Source: Methylophaga sp.
Lineage (GTDB): Bacteria; Pseudomonadota; Gammaproteobacteria; Nitrosococcales; Methylophagaceae
Length of the DNA: 56,743 nt
Assembly: GCF_030651745.1 (NCBI RefSeq)
Contig: NZ_JAUSCC010000121.1
Span: forward strand, 1-56,743
Direction: 5' to 3'
Position 1 is the stretch's first letter. Each line of letters opens with the position of its first letter. Shown here one piece after another: positions 34,582 to 45,517 of the stretch. The translations under genes and the position numbers were made by a program. The notes under the pieces are model-generated. The model made no database searches. It was not told the origin of the DNA and saw only the letters and a program-made list of their open reading frames with translations.

Positions 34582-37065
34582 TTATTCCAACCTTCGAAGC
34601 AACAACATCGGAGAAACGGTTAACACCGGCGTTAATTGCCAGCGTCCTAATATGGCCAGAATAACGGCGCTGATAAAAGGCATGCTTAATATTACAGGCC
34701 AATGCCAGCGGAATTCGCCGTCAAACATACGATATTGCAAAGCCCATACTGCCATTTCGGCGGCTAACACACCCAGAATTCCTGCTAAAAAGCCAATCAA
34801 GGCAAATTCCCACATTGTTGCGCTAACCAGTAATCGTTGCTGGCCTCCCAGAGTTCGTAATAATGCACCCTCACGTTGACGCTCTGACATCGTGGCACTG
34901 ACAACTGCCACCATTACCGCAATCGCCGCCAATAAAATCATCAACAATATTGCTTCAACAGCCTGAGTTACCTGGCGGATAATTTGCTGAATACGTTCGA
35001 TAATATGATCGATTTCCAGCACGGAAATGGTGGGGAACTGCCGTACAAAATCATTGAGTAACGGTTTATCCTGCTCAGCAAGATAAAAGCTGGTTAGTGA
35101 AGTACTGGGAAGCCCATCTATCGCGCCATTAGGTGGAAAGATAAGGAAAAAGTTGGGTCGCATACTGTCCCATTGCACACTGCGAATACTGGTGATGGTG
35201 GCGGTGACTTTTTCAGCCCCTACCGTAAAGCCCAGTTCATCTCCCACTCCAACACCCAAAGACTCGGCTAATGACTGCTCAATCGAGAGGCCTTTTGTCT
35301 CTCCCGTTTCAAACCATTGACCGGCAACAATTTGATTGTCCTCTGGATAGGAATCGGAAATCGTCAGGTTCAATTCGCGGCGCAGTTCATCATCATCTTT
35401 GTTTAAAGCCACTTCGACTGCTGGCTGGCTATTTATCTCGGTTAGCCTGCCTCGGATAATCGGATATAACGGACTACGGTTTATCTGATGTTGGTCAAAA
35501 AATGCCTCAACCTCATCCACCGATTCGGGTGCGATATTTAATAGAAAATGGTTTGGTGCATCTTCAGGCAGTTGATCCTGCCAGTCAGCTAACAAGGACG
35601 AGCGCACCAAAATTAATGTGGCGGCCAACATAATGGTCATGGCAAAAACGGACATCTGCGATAAAGTGGCATTGCGATGTCGGTACAAGGCAATTACCGC
35701 CAATCGCCAACTGCCCCTGCCTGCCGGAAATCTGCGTAATAACCAGATAAGCCCGGCCCCTGCAATCGCTAATGAAACAACCAGTACGATAACTGCTGCA
35801 AGCAATGCCAGCACCAGTTTGATATCGCTGACGTATACCCATAACAAACCAAAAATCACCAACACTGCCAACAGCAAATCCTTAACTAAAGCTGAGGTAT
35901 CGTTGGTTGGCAGACTGCGGAAAACCCGCATTGCTGGGGTATTGCGTAAACGATTGATGGGCGGATAGGCAAAAGCAAATAAGGCGACTAATGCGGTTAA
36001 AATGGCAGGCCAAAGTTGCCAGAAATCCACTTCAAACTGCAGCGGCTGGTCCATCAATTGTGCAGTCATAGAGGCCAATAAAAAAGCTGCTGGTATAGCA
36101 AGCATTAAGCCTATCAACGTAGAAATCAGCCCCCAAACAACCAGTCGCGATATATAGAGTTTGCGAATGCATTTACCGGTTAATCCCATGGTTTTCAATA
36201 AGGCCACACGATCTCGCTGACTGAGGGCATATTGTCTGCTGGCAACCGCAATCGCCACTACGGCCAGTAATACGGCAAGACTGCCTCCAAGTAACAGGAA
36301 ACCTTCGGCTTTATCCAGCGACTCACCCAGGGTTTCCCCTTGCCGGACATTTATCCAACGATAATTTTCGGTTAACTGCGGTTCTAACCAGGCTTCAAAA
36401 TCTGCTATTGCAGAGGAATTTCCGGCAAACAGTCCGCGATGGCGAACCCGACTACCCGGCTGGATAACTTCAGTTGCTGCAACATCATCAACATGCATCA
36501 TCACCCTGGGCGCGAGATCAGACAGCCGGAAGCCACCATCAGGTTCGCGCACAATAACACCCGCGACAGTAAGTGTGGTTGCCCCCACTTCCAGTGGGTC
36601 ACCGGGATGCAGATCCAATAAACGCATTAAGCGTGGATTTAGCCAGACTTCTCCTGGTTTTGGACCGGAGGTGATGGTTTGTCGGGGTTTATCCAAATCG
36701 GCCTGCCATTCAAGCTCACCACGTAATGGATAGGTATTATCAACCGCTTTAATTGCCACCAGCTGAAACTGTGTTTCATTAGAGACCATGGTGCCGAATT
36801 CCACCATTCGCCCCACTTCCAGGCCCTGATTAATGGCTTCTGCATACCAGGCTTCCGGAATAGCTTCGTTAGTTCGGCTGTTTAACTGGCGATCCGCCGC
36901 CAAAAAGCCACTGGCCGATGTCGTTAATGTGCGCTGCAAATGATCGGCAAAAGCATTAATCGTTGCTACTGTAGCAACAGCAATAATCATCGCCACCAAC
37001 ATCACTTTAACGTTTCGCTCGCGTAAATCCTGGCTGAACGAAATCACTTTGCTGGTCACACTCAT
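34582..37065 (-). CDS. ybbP: FtsX-family ABC permease, YbbP type
   Basis: 827 residues. Ten membrane segments in the layout of the MacB/FtsX superfamily: one near the N-terminus (MVAMIIAVATVATINAF), large periplasmic domains, and two four-helix FtsX cores (about 260-440 and 700-820). Sequences such as VALLKTMGLTGKCIRKLYISR and GALLRTLGGQQRLLV match the FtsX pattern before the last helices. It pairs with the ATPase YbbA, which it overlaps by 4 nt. The transported or mechanically driven substrate is not established. Confidence 0.93.
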   Translation of the reverse strand: MSVTSKVISFSQDLRERNVKVMLVAMIIAVATVATINAFADHLQRTLTTSASGFLAADRQLNSRTNEAIPEAWYAEAINQGLEVGRMVEFGTMVSNETQFQLVAIKAVDNTYPLRGELEWQADLDKPRQTITSGPKPGEVWLNPRLMRLLDLHPGDPLEVGATTLTVAGVIVREPDGGFRLSDLAPRVMMHVDDVAATEVIQPGSRVRHRGLFAGNSSAIADFEAWLEPQLTENYRWINVRQGETLGESLDKAEGFLLLGGSLAVLLAVVAIAVASRQYALSQRDRVALLKTMGLTGKCIRKLYISRLVVWGLISTLIGLMLAIPAAFLLASMTAQLMDQPLQFEVDFWQLWPAILTALVALFAFAYPPINRLRNTPAMRVFRSLPTNDTSALVKDLLLAVLVIFGLLWVYVSDIKLVLALLAAVIVLVVSLAIAGAGLIWLLRRFPAGRGSWRLAVIALYRHRNATLSQMSVFAMTIMLAATLILVRSSLLADWQDQLPEDAPNHFLLNIAPESVDEVEAFFDQHQINRSPLYPIIRGRLTEINSQPAVEVALNKDDDELRRELNLTISDSYPEDNQIVAGQWFETGETKGLSIEQSLAESLGVGVGDELGFTVGAEKVTATITSIRSVQWDSMRPNFFLIFPPNGAIDGLPSTSLTSFYLAEQDKPLLNDFVRQFPTISVLEIDHIIERIQQIIRQVTQAVEAILLMILLAAIAVMVAVVSATMSERQREGALLRTLGGQQRLLVSATMWEFALIGFLAGILGVLAAEMAVWALQYRMFDGEFRWHWPVILSMPFISAVILAILGRWQLTPVLTVSPMLLLRRLE

Positions 37066-37793
37066 ACAGATGTCACCGTTAAATTGTCAGATTGTTTCTC
37101 CTGTAATACGCCAGCTTCGATAATAAAATGACGCTGACAACGATCTGCAAGTTGTTGATCATGTGTAACCATCACCAGTGTTGTGCCCTGCTCACGATTC
37201 AACGTCATTAATAACTCGGTGATAGCCTCGCCGGTGCGGGTATCCAGATTTCCGGTAGGTTCATCGGCAAATAACACCTGTGGATCCACCGCAAAAGCTC
37301 TGGCAATGGCGACACGTTGCTGTTCGCCTCCTGATAATTGCCGCGGTGTATGGTGCATCCGCTCTCCCAGGCCAACTCGCTCAAGCAAGCTTTCAGCTTT
37401 AGTTTTTGCATCAGGTAAGCCTGCTAACTCTATGGGGAGCATGACATTTTCAATCGCTGACAATGTCGGTAATAACTGAAAAGATTGAAACACAAAACCA
37501 ACCCGCTGTGATCGCAAACTGGCACGTTCATCTTCCGATAACGCACTGATAAGATGTCCATCAAGATGCACACTGCCACTGGTGGGTAAATCCAGTCCGG
37601 CCAGCAAACCCAGTAAAGTCGTTTTACCGGAACCGGAACGACCAACGATGGCTGCTGACTCTCCTTTAACAATATTGAGATTGACCTGCTGTAGAATCGA
37701 CAGAGAATCAGTGCCCAAATCAACAGAATGCGACAGATTTTGTACCTGAATCATGAAGTCGTTTGATGGATTTGGTTGTCTATCAGTGGGCAT
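37062..37793 (-). CDS. ybbA: ABC ATPase, YbbA/LolD type
   Basis: 243 residues. Walker A GRSGSGKTT, Q-loop VFQSFQLL, signature LSGGEQQR, Walker B VLFADEP and H-loop VTHD are intact. It drives the YbbP permease. GAGGGA stands before ATG 37793. The pair ybbA-ybbP beside a divergent tesA-type esterase is a conserved gammaproteobacterial arrangement. It overlaps ybbP by 4 nt. Confidence 0.95.
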   Translation of the reverse strand: MPTDRQPNPSNDFMIQVQNLSHSVDLGTDSLSILQQVNLNIVKGESAAIVGRSGSGKTTLLGLLAGLDLPTSGSVHLDGHLISALSEDERASLRSQRVGFVFQSFQLLPTLSAIENVMLPIELAGLPDAKTKAESLLERVGLGERMHHTPRQLSGGEQQRVAIARAFAVDPQVLFADEPTGNLDTRTGEAITELLMTLNREQGTTLVMVTHDQQLADRCQRHFIIEAGVLQEKQSDNLTVTSV

Positions 37794-37821
37794 GTTTCCC
37801 TCACAAAATTAATTGGCGGTT

Positions 37822-38463
37822 ATGAAAACCTTATTAGCTACAAAGACATTATTCATTTATTTGTTGTTTGTTCTGTTCAGCTTTCAGCTGCAAGCGGCCG
37901 AACCACAACGGAAAAACCTGTTAATTGTCGGCGACAGCCTCAGTGCTGCCTATGGCATCGACAGTGATGCCGCCTGGGTTGAATTACTAAAAGATCGTCT
38001 TGAACAGGAAACACCCGGAACCTGGAATGTTGCCAATGCCAGTATCAGTGGTGAAACAACCGACGGTGGTTTACGCAGATTACCCGAGTTACTGGAAAAA
38101 CATGATCCTGCCATTGTCGTCATTGAATTAGGCGGTAATGATGGTTTACGTGGTTTTCCACCCGATGTTATTCGCAACAATTTAGCCAGAATGATTGAAT
38201 TATCACAACAGCATAAGGCAGAAGTATTACTGGTTGGCATTGAAATTCCACCCAACTATGGTCCACGTTATACCACTGCGTTTGCTAATGTTTATTCAAG
38301 TCTGGCCGAACAATATAATCTCGCATTCCTGCCTTTTTTCCTTGCCGAAGTTTATGATGGCGAGGCAATGATGCAGGCAGATGGAATTCACCCGACAGCA
38401 AAGGCCCAACCTCAATTACTAGACAATATCTGGTCGGAGTTATTAACGCTGCTCGAACAGTAA
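37822..38463 (+). CDS. tesA: GDSL arylesterase / thioesterase I, TesA type
   Basis: 213 residues from ATG 37822. The signal peptide is residues 1-23 (LLFVLFSFQLQAA). SGNH blocks are present: IVGDSLSAAYG (nucleophile Ser), GETTDGGLRRLP, ELGGNDGLRGFP (Asn) and DGIHPTAKAQP (Asp-x-x-His). It is a periplasmic lysophospholipase/thioesterase-like hydrolase. It is divergent from ybbAP, the classic context. Confidence 0.95.
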   Translation: MKTLLATKTLFIYLLFVLFSFQLQAAEPQRKNLLIVGDSLSAAYGIDSDAAWVELLKDRLEQETPGTWNVANASISGETTDGGLRRLPELLEKHDPAIVVIELGGNDGLRGFPPDVIRNNLARMIELSQQHKAEVLLVGIEIPPNYGPRYTTAFANVYSSLAEQYNLAFLPFFLAEVYDGEAMMQADGIHPTAKAQPQLLDNIWSELLTLLEQ

Positions 38464-38557
38464 CGCAATGCTCTGCTACCAAACGTTTATCTGACTCTTT
38501 TATTGTTAAAATGTTGCCTGATGACTGATTTAAATATGTCTCTTCTCCTTTTTAAAA

Positions 38558-39238
38558 ATGTTGATTGCCAAGCCCATGATTAAAGCTGTGATTTTTGATA
38601 TGGACGGTGTGATTGTCGATTCCGAGCAAATCTGGGATGACGCAGAAAAACATGTTTTTTCCAGTTACGGTATTGATATTACCGAAGCGGATCAACTGAA
38701 TACACGTAATATGAACATGCGGCAGGTATCAGAGTACTGGTCACTGAAAGCTCAAAACCCTTTCTCCCTTGAAGCAGCTGAACAGCAAGTTATTCAGCAA
38801 GTTTGCCAACAGATTCAAAAACGCCCTCTAGCCATGCAAGGTGCTCTGAATCTTCTCCAGCAGATCCATGGCATGGATTTTCCTATTGGTCTTGCCACCA
38901 ATGCACCCAAACCAGTTTGTCATACTGTGTTGCAATGCCTGGAAATCGAAGCTTATTTCACCTCAATTCAAACTGCCGATGACGTAACAAACACCAAACC
39001 ACATCCGGAAATTTATTTAAAAAGTGCTGATAATTTACAGGTAGCACCAGAGCACTGTCTGGTGTTTGAAGACTCACCAACTGGCGTTAGAGCGGCGCAT
39101 GCTGCAGGTATGCACGTTATTTACGTTAATCCGATCCGGGCTGCTGATTATGTAATCAACACTATGACAAGAACCACTTTTCAATCGCTCATGCAATTTA
39201 ATATTGATGAAATTGAGTCTTTATCATTGTGCCAGTAA
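38558..39238 (+). CDS. HAD-family sugar-phosphatase, YniC-like
   Basis: 226 residues (220 if ATG 38576 is used). Motif I FDMDGVIVDSE, motif II GLATNAP, motif III KPHPEIYLKS, motif IV VFEDSPTGVRAAHAAG, all of HAD subfamily IA with a C1 cap. Relatives dephosphorylate hexose phosphates such as 2-deoxyglucose 6-phosphate; the true substrate is uncertain. It is a single gene, 32 nt before the convergent yhhJ-type gene. Confidence 0.9.
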   Translation: MLIAKPMIKAVIFDMDGVIVDSEQIWDDAEKHVFSSYGIDITEADQLNTRNMNMRQVSEYWSLKAQNPFSLEAAEQQVIQQVCQQIQKRPLAMQGALNLLQQIHGMDFPIGLATNAPKPVCHTVLQCLEIEAYFTSIQTADDVTNTKPHPEIYLKSADNLQVAPEHCLVFEDSPTGVRAAHAAGMHVIYVNPIRAADYVINTMTRTTFQSLMQFNIDEIESLSLCQ

Positions 39239-39270
39239 ATACGATTTATCAGCCTGGTGATCAACAAACC

Positions 39271-40392
39271 CTAGGCCATGGAAGCAATAGTTTTTCGGAA
39301 GCGACTTAACGATAAACCGAACAACACAGCACCCAGCAGAATTAAACTGAGAAATTGTGGCCAAACTTCACTTATCCCGGCACCACGATAAAGAATCGAT
39401 TGGGCCAGCATCACAAAGTGGGTATTGGGAGCCAATAACATAATGTGCTGAATAATATCCGGCATGCTTTCGCGGGGTGTGGTGCCGCCGGATAACACTT
39501 GCAAAGGCAACAGAATCAGTACCATTAACAAACCGAATTGTGGCATTGATCGGGCGATGGTACCGAGAAAAATACCTAAGGACGTTGTGGCAAACAAATG
39601 CAGCAATGTCCCAAACAAAAACAGCCATACTGAACCATGCAGCGGCACCGCCAACCAGACTTGCACCACCAACCATAACGATAATGCCGTAGCGACCAAG
39701 ACCACTAATGCCATCGACCAGACTTTGCTGGCCATAATTTCAAACGGTGTGACCGGCATAACCAGCAAATGTTCAACGGTGCCATGTTCACGCTCTCTGA
39801 TAAGCGCTGCACCGGTCAAAATAATCGACAACATGGTGATGTTATTGATGACCTGCATAACAGCCCCGAACCACTGACTATTCAGTTCAGTATTAAATTT
39901 AGCCCGTAATACCAAATCCACCGGGGTTACGCTGGCTTGGCGATGACGTTCAACAAACGCCGTGATTTCACCACTGACTATTGATTGTACATAGCTGTTA
40001 CCGGTAAAAGCCTGCCCCATCCGGGTGGCATCGATATTCAATTGAATAACGGGTTGATGTCCGGCCAGTAGATCTCGCTGGAAATTGGACGGAATATGCA
40101 AAGCAAAGGTATCAATGCCCATATCCATGCGTGCATCAACTTCATGTTGATCAATCAGCTCCGGTGGTTTGAAATACGGCGGATAAAAAGCATCCACGAT
40201 GCGCATCGATAACGGCGATCGATCATCATCAACAATCGCTATCGGTGCATTATTCAACGAATCAATCATCGCTGTCGCAGCGGTATAAACCGACAAACTG
40301 AATGCATAAACAATAAAAATCATTAACACCGGATCACGCCACAGACTGCGCAGCTCTTTAATCCCCAGATGCAGAATATTGGTGATGGCCAT
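39271..40392 (-). CDS. yhhJ: ABC-2 permease, YhhJ type
   Basis: 373 residues. One N-terminal membrane segment, a long periplasmic domain (residues about 50-170) and five more segments; the text REREHGTVEHLLVMPVTPFEIMASKVW is the ABC-2 hallmark. It is probably part of an exporter for xenobiotics or envelope components with the fused RbbA-type protein and the adaptor upstream. It is 1 nt from the rbbA stop. Confidence 0.92.
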   Translation of the reverse strand: MAITNILHLGIKELRSLWRDPVLMIFIVYAFSLSVYTAATAMIDSLNNAPIAIVDDDRSPLSMRIVDAFYPPYFKPPELIDQHEVDARMDMGIDTFALHIPSNFQRDLLAGHQPVIQLNIDATRMGQAFTGNSYVQSIVSGEITAFVERHRQASVTPVDLVLRAKFNTELNSQWFGAVMQVINNITMLSIILTGAALIREREHGTVEHLLVMPVTPFEIMASKVWSMALVVLVATALSLWLVVQVWLAVPLHGSVWLFLFGTLLHLFATTSLGIFLGTIARSMPQFGLLMVLILLPLQVLSGGTTPRESMPDIIQHIMLLAPNTHFVMLAQSILYRGAGISEVWPQFLSLILLGAVLFGLSLSRFRKTIASMA

Positions 40393-40393
40393 C

Positions 40394-43174
40394 TCAGCTA
40401 TCCTGCTTTTTTAACAGCATCACACCGATAACCAGTAACACTGGGGCAGCAATAAACAACGCATTAAAGGCCGGCTGTAATTCAGCATAAGACAACCCTT
40501 TGGAAAAAACCCCACGCGAAATCGTCAAAAAATGCGTAGCGGGATAAACCTCACCGATCCATCTTCCTACGCCTTGCATTGAAGACACCGGATCAATCAT
40601 GCCAGAAAACTGCACCGCCGGGACCAGTGTTAAAAGTGCTGTGCCAAATAAAGCCGCAATCTGACTGCGGGTAAACGCTGAAATCAATAAACCCAGTGAA
40701 GTCGCACAAAAAACATACAGCAATGCAGCAAACGCTAGAGTGAGAAAACTGCCGGTAAACGGTACCTGAAATATCAACACCGCGAACAGCACCAGCAACA
40801 CAAAATTTAACATTCCCAGTGCAATATACGGGAGTTGTTTACCCAGCAGAAATTCCAACCGACTGACTGGCGTGACATACAGATTCACAATCGAACCCAG
40901 CTCTTTTTCACGTACCACTGAAAGCGCCGTCAACATTGATAAAATCAGCATCAGTAATAATGGAATCATCGCCGGTACGATTGCCACCAGACTTTTTACA
41001 TCCGGGTTATAACGGAAGCGTGTTTCTATGGTGGCAGGTTGGGCAATAACAGCTGAGCCAAGTATTTCTCTCGATTTGGTGGTAAGCCAATGACTGTGCA
41101 TTCCCTGCACATAGCCGCGAATATTCTCACCACGAGTCGGCATCGAACCATCAATCCAGGCACCAATCTCAACCGTTTGTCCCCGCGCCAGATCCCGAGC
41201 AAAACCATAAGGGATTTCAATTGCCAGACTTATTTCACCCGACAGCATTCGCTGCTCTATTTCAGCATGACTGTACAATTCAGCTTGTTCGATAAAATAA
41301 CGGGATCCGGATAAATTTAATCTGTAATCTCGGCTGGTGGCAGATTGATCGGCATCCAATACCGCAAATTTCAGATCTTCCACGTCCATATTGATGCCAT
41401 AACCCACCACAAACATCAGCAATAATGTGCCGATCATTGCTAAGGTCAGGCGTATTGGATCCCTCAGTAATTCAAGCGTTTCACGTCGACTGTAACTGTA
41501 TAGACGACGCAGGCTGAAGCCATTGATTTGACTGGCTGATTTATGGCTATTGACGGAGTCACTCACCGCCGTTTCAACCACATCGTCGGTAATGGGTTGC
41601 TGAATCTCGTGACGTAAAACTTCTTCCTGCAGATATTCGACAAACGCGTCTTCCAGAGAAGCCGTCTGTTTGGAATTTTTTAAATTATCCGGGGTATCGG
41701 TCACCAATACCCGACCCGCATGCATCAATGAAATCCGGTCACAACGCTCTGCTTCATTCATAAAATGAGTTGATATGAAAATGGTCACGCCATCCTGTCG
41801 CGCTAAATCCACCATGATCTGCCAGAACGCATCGCGGGCAATCGGATCAACTCCTGAAGTCGGTTCATCAAGAATAAGCATTTCCGGCCCATGAATCATC
41901 GCCACAGCAAGGGATAAGCGCTGTCTTTGTCCTAACGGTAACGCATCCGGCAAACTATCCAGCACAGTTTCAAGTTCAAAGCGTTTAGCCATTTCCAGGA
42001 TTCGGGCAGCAATTTTCTCTGCCGGTAGTTTGAATAAGCGTGCATGCAGATCCAGATTCTGTCTGACCGTGAGTTCGCCATACAACGAGAACGATTGCGT
42101 CATATAACCAACCCGTTGCCGAATACTCAGATCATGCGGATCAATAGCCTTACCAAATAACTTAGCCTGACCTTCCGTGGCGGCTAACAATCCGGTCAGC
42201 ATTTTCATCGTCGTGGTTTTACCGCAACCGTTGGAACCCAGAAAGCCAAAAATCTCGCCCCGTGGAATACGAAAACTCACTTTATCTACAGCAGTGAAAT
42301 GACCAAAGCGCATTGTCAGCCCATCGGCCTCAATGGCAAATTCATCTTGCGTCGTTACATTACGTGGTGGGATCACTACGGGTTTATGGCGATCTCGCTG
42401 TTCTTCCGGCAATAAGGCAATAAACGCTGATTCCAGAGAATTGGTTGATGTCTGTTGAAGAATCTGTTCTGGCGTGCCGGTGGCTAATACGTGTCCCTGA
42501 TTGATGGCGACCAACCAGTCAAAATCCGCCGCTTCTTCCATATAAGCTGTGGCAACTAAAACGCTCATGGTGGGATTTTCACTGCGAATGCGATTAATTA
42601 AAGTCCAGAATTGACGTCTCGATAACGGGTCCACCCCGGTAGTTGGTTCATCCAGAATCAACAAATCCGGATCATGAATTAATGCACAGCATAACCCCAG
42701 TTTTTGCTTCATCCCGCCGGATAATTTACCTGCTGGCCGGTCTGCAAAATCTGTCAAACCAGTAGCATCGAGTAACTGGCTGATACGTTGTTCACGCTCC
42801 ACACGATCCTGACCAAATAAGCGCCCGAAAAAATCGACATTTTCAAAAACAGAAAGTGTGTGATAAAGATTTTTGCCCAGTCCTTGTGGCATATAGGCAA
42901 TCCGTGGACAAACCGTCTGACGATGCTGCTTATTACGCATATCACCGCCCAGCACTTCAACATCGCCATGTTGAATGGCATGAGCACCAGATATCAGTGA
43001 AAACAAACTGGATTTGCCGACCCCATCGGGGCCGATGATGCCAACCATCACACCGGCAGGAACTGTCAGGGTCAGATTATTTAACGCAACGGTTTTGCCA
43101 TAACGAAGACTGACATTGTTTAGCATCGCGACCGGGTGCTGCATGCTAATCTCCGGCAATGGTGCCACAGACAT
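40394..43174 (-). CDS. rbbA: RbbA/YhiH-type fusion: two ABC ATPases plus ABC-2 permease
   Basis: 926 residues from ATG 43174, which overlaps the stop of the adaptor gene (TGATG); a GTG-less extension to 43207 would overlap more. First ATPase: [31 protein letters not shown]. Second: GSNGCGKTT, degenerate signature [22 protein letters not shown]. The C-terminal third is an ABC-2 membrane part with [23 protein letters not shown]. The E. coli homologue is a ribosome-associated ATPase, but the operon context indicates export. Domain order and length are normal for this family. Confidence 0.93.
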   Translation of the reverse strand: MSVAPLPEISMQHPVAMLNNVSLRYGKTVALNNLTLTVPAGVMVGIIGPDGVGKSSLFSLISGAHAIQHGDVEVLGGDMRNKQHRQTVCPRIAYMPQGLGKNLYHTLSVFENVDFFGRLFGQDRVEREQRISQLLDATGLTDFADRPAGKLSGGMKQKLGLCCALIHDPDLLILDEPTTGVDPLSRRQFWTLINRIRSENPTMSVLVATAYMEEAADFDWLVAINQGHVLATGTPEQILQQTSTNSLESAFIALLPEEQRDRHKPVVIPPRNVTTQDEFAIEADGLTMRFGHFTAVDKVSFRIPRGEIFGFLGSNGCGKTTTMKMLTGLLAATEGQAKLFGKAIDPHDLSIRQRVGYMTQSFSLYGELTVRQNLDLHARLFKLPAEKIAARILEMAKRFELETVLDSLPDALPLGQRQRLSLAVAMIHGPEMLILDEPTSGVDPIARDAFWQIMVDLARQDGVTIFISTHFMNEAERCDRISLMHAGRVLVTDTPDNLKNSKQTASLEDAFVEYLQEEVLRHEIQQPITDDVVETAVSDSVNSHKSASQINGFSLRRLYSYSRRETLELLRDPIRLTLAMIGTLLLMFVVGYGINMDVEDLKFAVLDADQSATSRDYRLNLSGSRYFIEQAELYSHAEIEQRMLSGEISLAIEIPYGFARDLARGQTVEIGAWIDGSMPTRGENIRGYVQGMHSHWLTTKSREILGSAVIAQPATIETRFRYNPDVKSLVAIVPAMIPLLLMLILSMLTALSVVREKELGSIVNLYVTPVSRLEFLLGKQLPYIALGMLNFVLLVLFAVLIFQVPFTGSFLTLAFAALLYVFCATSLGLLISAFTRSQIAALFGTALLTLVPAVQFSGMIDPVSSMQGVGRWIGEVYPATHFLTISRGVFSKGLSYAELQPAFNALFIAAPVLLVIGVMLLKKQDS

Positions 43175-44247
43175 CAAGGGATCCTCACCGCCAGATGTTC
43201 TGGCCAATCTCCTTGTACATCTTCAAGAATAAAGGCCATGCCGGGTAAGCCAGTTTTTACTCTGAGAATATTCGCATCCAGCAGATCTTTGGGAATTTGA
43301 GCCCGCACTCGAAACATCAGTTTTTCCCGTTCACTGGCTGTTTCAACGGTCTTTGGAGTGAACTGAGCGACATCTGCAACAAATGATACGTTAGCTGGAA
43401 AAACATAATTGGGCGCTGCATCGAGAATAATTCTAACCTCAGTACCTAACGCTAAACGACCGGCTTTGCTTGTGGGCAGGAAAAAGGTCATATACACATC
43501 GCGCAAATCAACCAGATTCAAAACTCGCCCACCAGCAGCAATCACTTCGCCTGGTTGAGCAATACGATATTGAACTCTGCCATCCCTAACGGCTTTAAGT
43601 TCGCTGTCAGTGATATCAGCCTGAATACGATCAATGCTCGCCTGTGCGCCTAATAAAGCCGATTCGGCTCCCGCCATTTGAGCTCTGGCAGTCACAATTG
43701 CTGCATCCGCTGCTGCAACTTGTGCTTTTGAGGCACTGACAGCAGCAATGGCGCTTTGCTGCCTGGCAAAATCATCATCCGATTCCTGCTGTGAGGTTGC
43801 CCCGCGTCCCGCTAATGAAGATGATCGTTCATAGCGCTTGCGAGCAACATTGAGTTCCGCTTCACGTTGGGCCACCAGGGCTAAAGCGGCTTGCCTTTCA
43901 GCCTCTCGTTGTACTAATTGACTGTTGGCAATGGCAACAGAACTTTCTGCCTGATGAAATAATGCCTGTGCTTCCCGCAATTGAGCCATCAGGTTTTCTG
44001 TATCCATCCTGGCGACTACCTGACCTGCGGTTACAAACTCACCTTCATCAACCAGAATATCCTGGATACGGCCAGCTGTTTTGGCAGCCACATCAAGCTC
44101 CGTGGCTTCAATCCGGCCATTACCGTAAACCAAACCTGCATAGGGATCCGGAGCCAGATATAAACGCCACAGTAAGAATACCGACAGAGCAATAATTACC
44201 AGAACAATTGCGGCACGAAGCCAATGAGTATTTCGGGTGGTTGGCAT
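43174..44247 (-). CDS. yhiI: HlyD-family membrane fusion protein, YhiI type
   Basis: 357 residues. One N-terminal membrane segment (residues 10-27), a biotinyl-lipoyl-like domain ([22 protein letters not shown] and [17 protein letters not shown]), a long Ala/Gln-rich coiled coil (about 90-215) and the beta-barrel half. It bridges the inner-membrane exporter to the outer membrane or periplasm. It is first in the yhiI-rbbA-yhhJ operon. A possible TetR-type operator lies 146 nt upstream. Confidence 0.94.
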   Translation of the reverse strand: MPTTRNTHWLRAAIVLVIIALSVFLLWRLYLAPDPYAGLVYGNGRIEATELDVAAKTAGRIQDILVDEGEFVTAGQVVARMDTENLMAQLREAQALFHQAESSVAIANSQLVQREAERQAALALVAQREAELNVARKRYERSSSLAGRGATSQQESDDDFARQQSAIAAVSASKAQVAAADAAIVTARAQMAGAESALLGAQASIDRIQADITDSELKAVRDGRVQYRIAQPGEVIAAGGRVLNLVDLRDVYMTFFLPTSKAGRLALGTEVRIILDAAPNYVFPANVSFVADVAQFTPKTVETASEREKLMFRVRAQIPKDLLDANILRVKTGLPGMAFILEDVQGDWPEHLAVRIP

Positions 44248-44392
44248 CCGTATAAATCCTTATAAAATCAGACCAGCTAAACAGCTTAAAACCAATGATT
44301 AACACACGGGATTAATGGACGTTTCTCTCGATGAGCCAGACATGTGAAGAGCTATCAGTAAAATATTAATTCCACGTATTAAGCTTTATATA

Positions 44393-44409
44393 TACACACG
44401 TGCAGTGTA
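44393..44409. promoter_or_regulatory. Inverted repeat TACAC-N7-GTGTA, possible operator of the exporter operon
   Basis: TACAC and GTGTA form 5-bp inverted arms around seven bases that contain ACGTGC. The site is in the 250-bp gap upstream of yhiI. TetR-family regulators often control YbhFSR/YhiI-type exporters and use such palindromes. Weak evidence; no regulator gene is adjacent. Confidence 0.35.
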
Positions 44410-44497
44410 CGGTATAAACGCGGGAATAAACGAGTAGAATTCGTTTTATCGTGTCGCTTTTGATTCAGATCAAATGGCAACGTTGAAACGGGATCAC

Positions 44498-44806
44498 TCA
44501 GGGTTGATGTTGCTCACAGCCTTCGAAAACCTGTTGTTCAACAAGTTCTTCTGGTAAATCATCTGGAAAGGTATAGGCGAGATTAATCGCCAGATCGACC
44601 ACCCGTAAAAACTCTGCATTAGCAAATTCAGGACGTAATGTCTGCTCGACTTCCTGTTTGGACTTTCCGGATTGTTTGTGATGATAATAATCACCAGTGA
44701 GATTGGCGATAAGCTCACACTGTTTATTGTTTTCCATCTCCTCTGCACTAACAGGCAGACTCAATGAGGCTAATACGGCTAATATCAAAATCATCTGTGT
44801 TTTCAT
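44498..44806 (-). CDS. Small periplasmic protein, 102 aa
   Basis: From ATG 44806 the protein starts MKTQMILILAVLASLSLPVSAEE, a signal peptide with AxA-like cleavage. The mature part of about 80 residues has two cysteines (QCELIANL near the start and EGCEQHQP at the end), which can form a disulphide, and a helical middle. Family not recognised. No partner gene is evident. Confidence 0.75.
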   Translation of the reverse strand: MKTQMILILAVLASLSLPVSAEEMENNKQCELIANLTGDYYHHKQSGKSKQEVEQTLRPEFANAEFLRVVDLAINLAYTFPDDLPEELVEQQVFEGCEQHQP

Positions 44807-44898
44807 CAGCATCTCTGGCATTTATGTATGTGCAAGCAAACATACGACTATTAATTAAACCGTAAAAATCCGCCATTAATGCAGATATCCAAACAAAA

Positions 44899-44925
44899 AA
44901 ACGGCCTGTAAAGACCGTTTATTTT
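44899..44925 (-). terminator. Terminator of the DUF2845-like gene
   Basis: AAACGG and CCGTTT pair around a 10-nt loop; on the minus strand the stem is followed by a T-rich run (44891-44898). It lies just after the stop at 44942. Confidence 0.7.
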
Positions 44926-44941
44926 TATTTGTTGGTAACGC

Positions 44942-45283
44942 TTATGGCTGTGGTGTATTAAATATTTTTACAATTTTGTCATTCTTGATGATGACGTGGG
45001 TTTCCTGTTTTTCGACAATACGATAAAGCCATTTTTCAAACTGATCATTTTCCTGCTCTGAATCAGCGACTTTACGCAGCACGGGGCGAGTATGCACACT
45101 GATAAATGCCGGTTCCCAGTATTGTCCACAAATAGCTTTAATATCATCAGTACTCATGCCAATGGTAATGCTATTGGCACCGCAGGCCATGCTGCTCTCG
45201 TGCGAAGAAGAATTTCCGGCAAAAGCCGATGCAGAAACTAGCAATGTCGCCATTGACACTGAAATAAGAGATGTTAAAGACAT
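44942..45283 (-). CDS. Small exported protein, DUF2845-like
   Basis: 113 residues from ATG 45283 (GAGGAAA upstream); the frame continues to 45358 but without a good start. Signal peptide: residues 1-22, ending ASAFA. The mature protein begins GNSSSHESSMACGANSITIG and has a second Cys in IKAICGQY, the spacing seen in DUF2845 proteins (C..G.....GM....V...CG.P). Function unknown; periplasmic. Confidence 0.75.
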   Translation of the reverse strand: MSLTSLISVSMATLLVSASAFAGNSSSHESSMACGANSITIGMSTDDIKAICGQYWEPAFISVHTRPVLRKVADSEQENDQFEKWLYRIVEKQETHVIIKNDKIVKIFNTPQP

Positions 45284-45517
45284 GATTTTCCTCGCAAAGT
45301 TGACGCTGGTCTCAGTTAAATTCGTGACAATATGCGACTTAAACAGGCTGTTCGTCAACAGCTAAGTATTTAAATTGGCAAATTTTTTTGATTTATTAGT
45401 AAATTTCGATCTGCGTATAAGCCAATACGTCTGCTTATAGGCCAATAACATTTGAATTTAGATGCTGAGTGATGTTTATACTGGTCATCACTTTTCATAA
45501 TTCGGAATGTTATTGAA

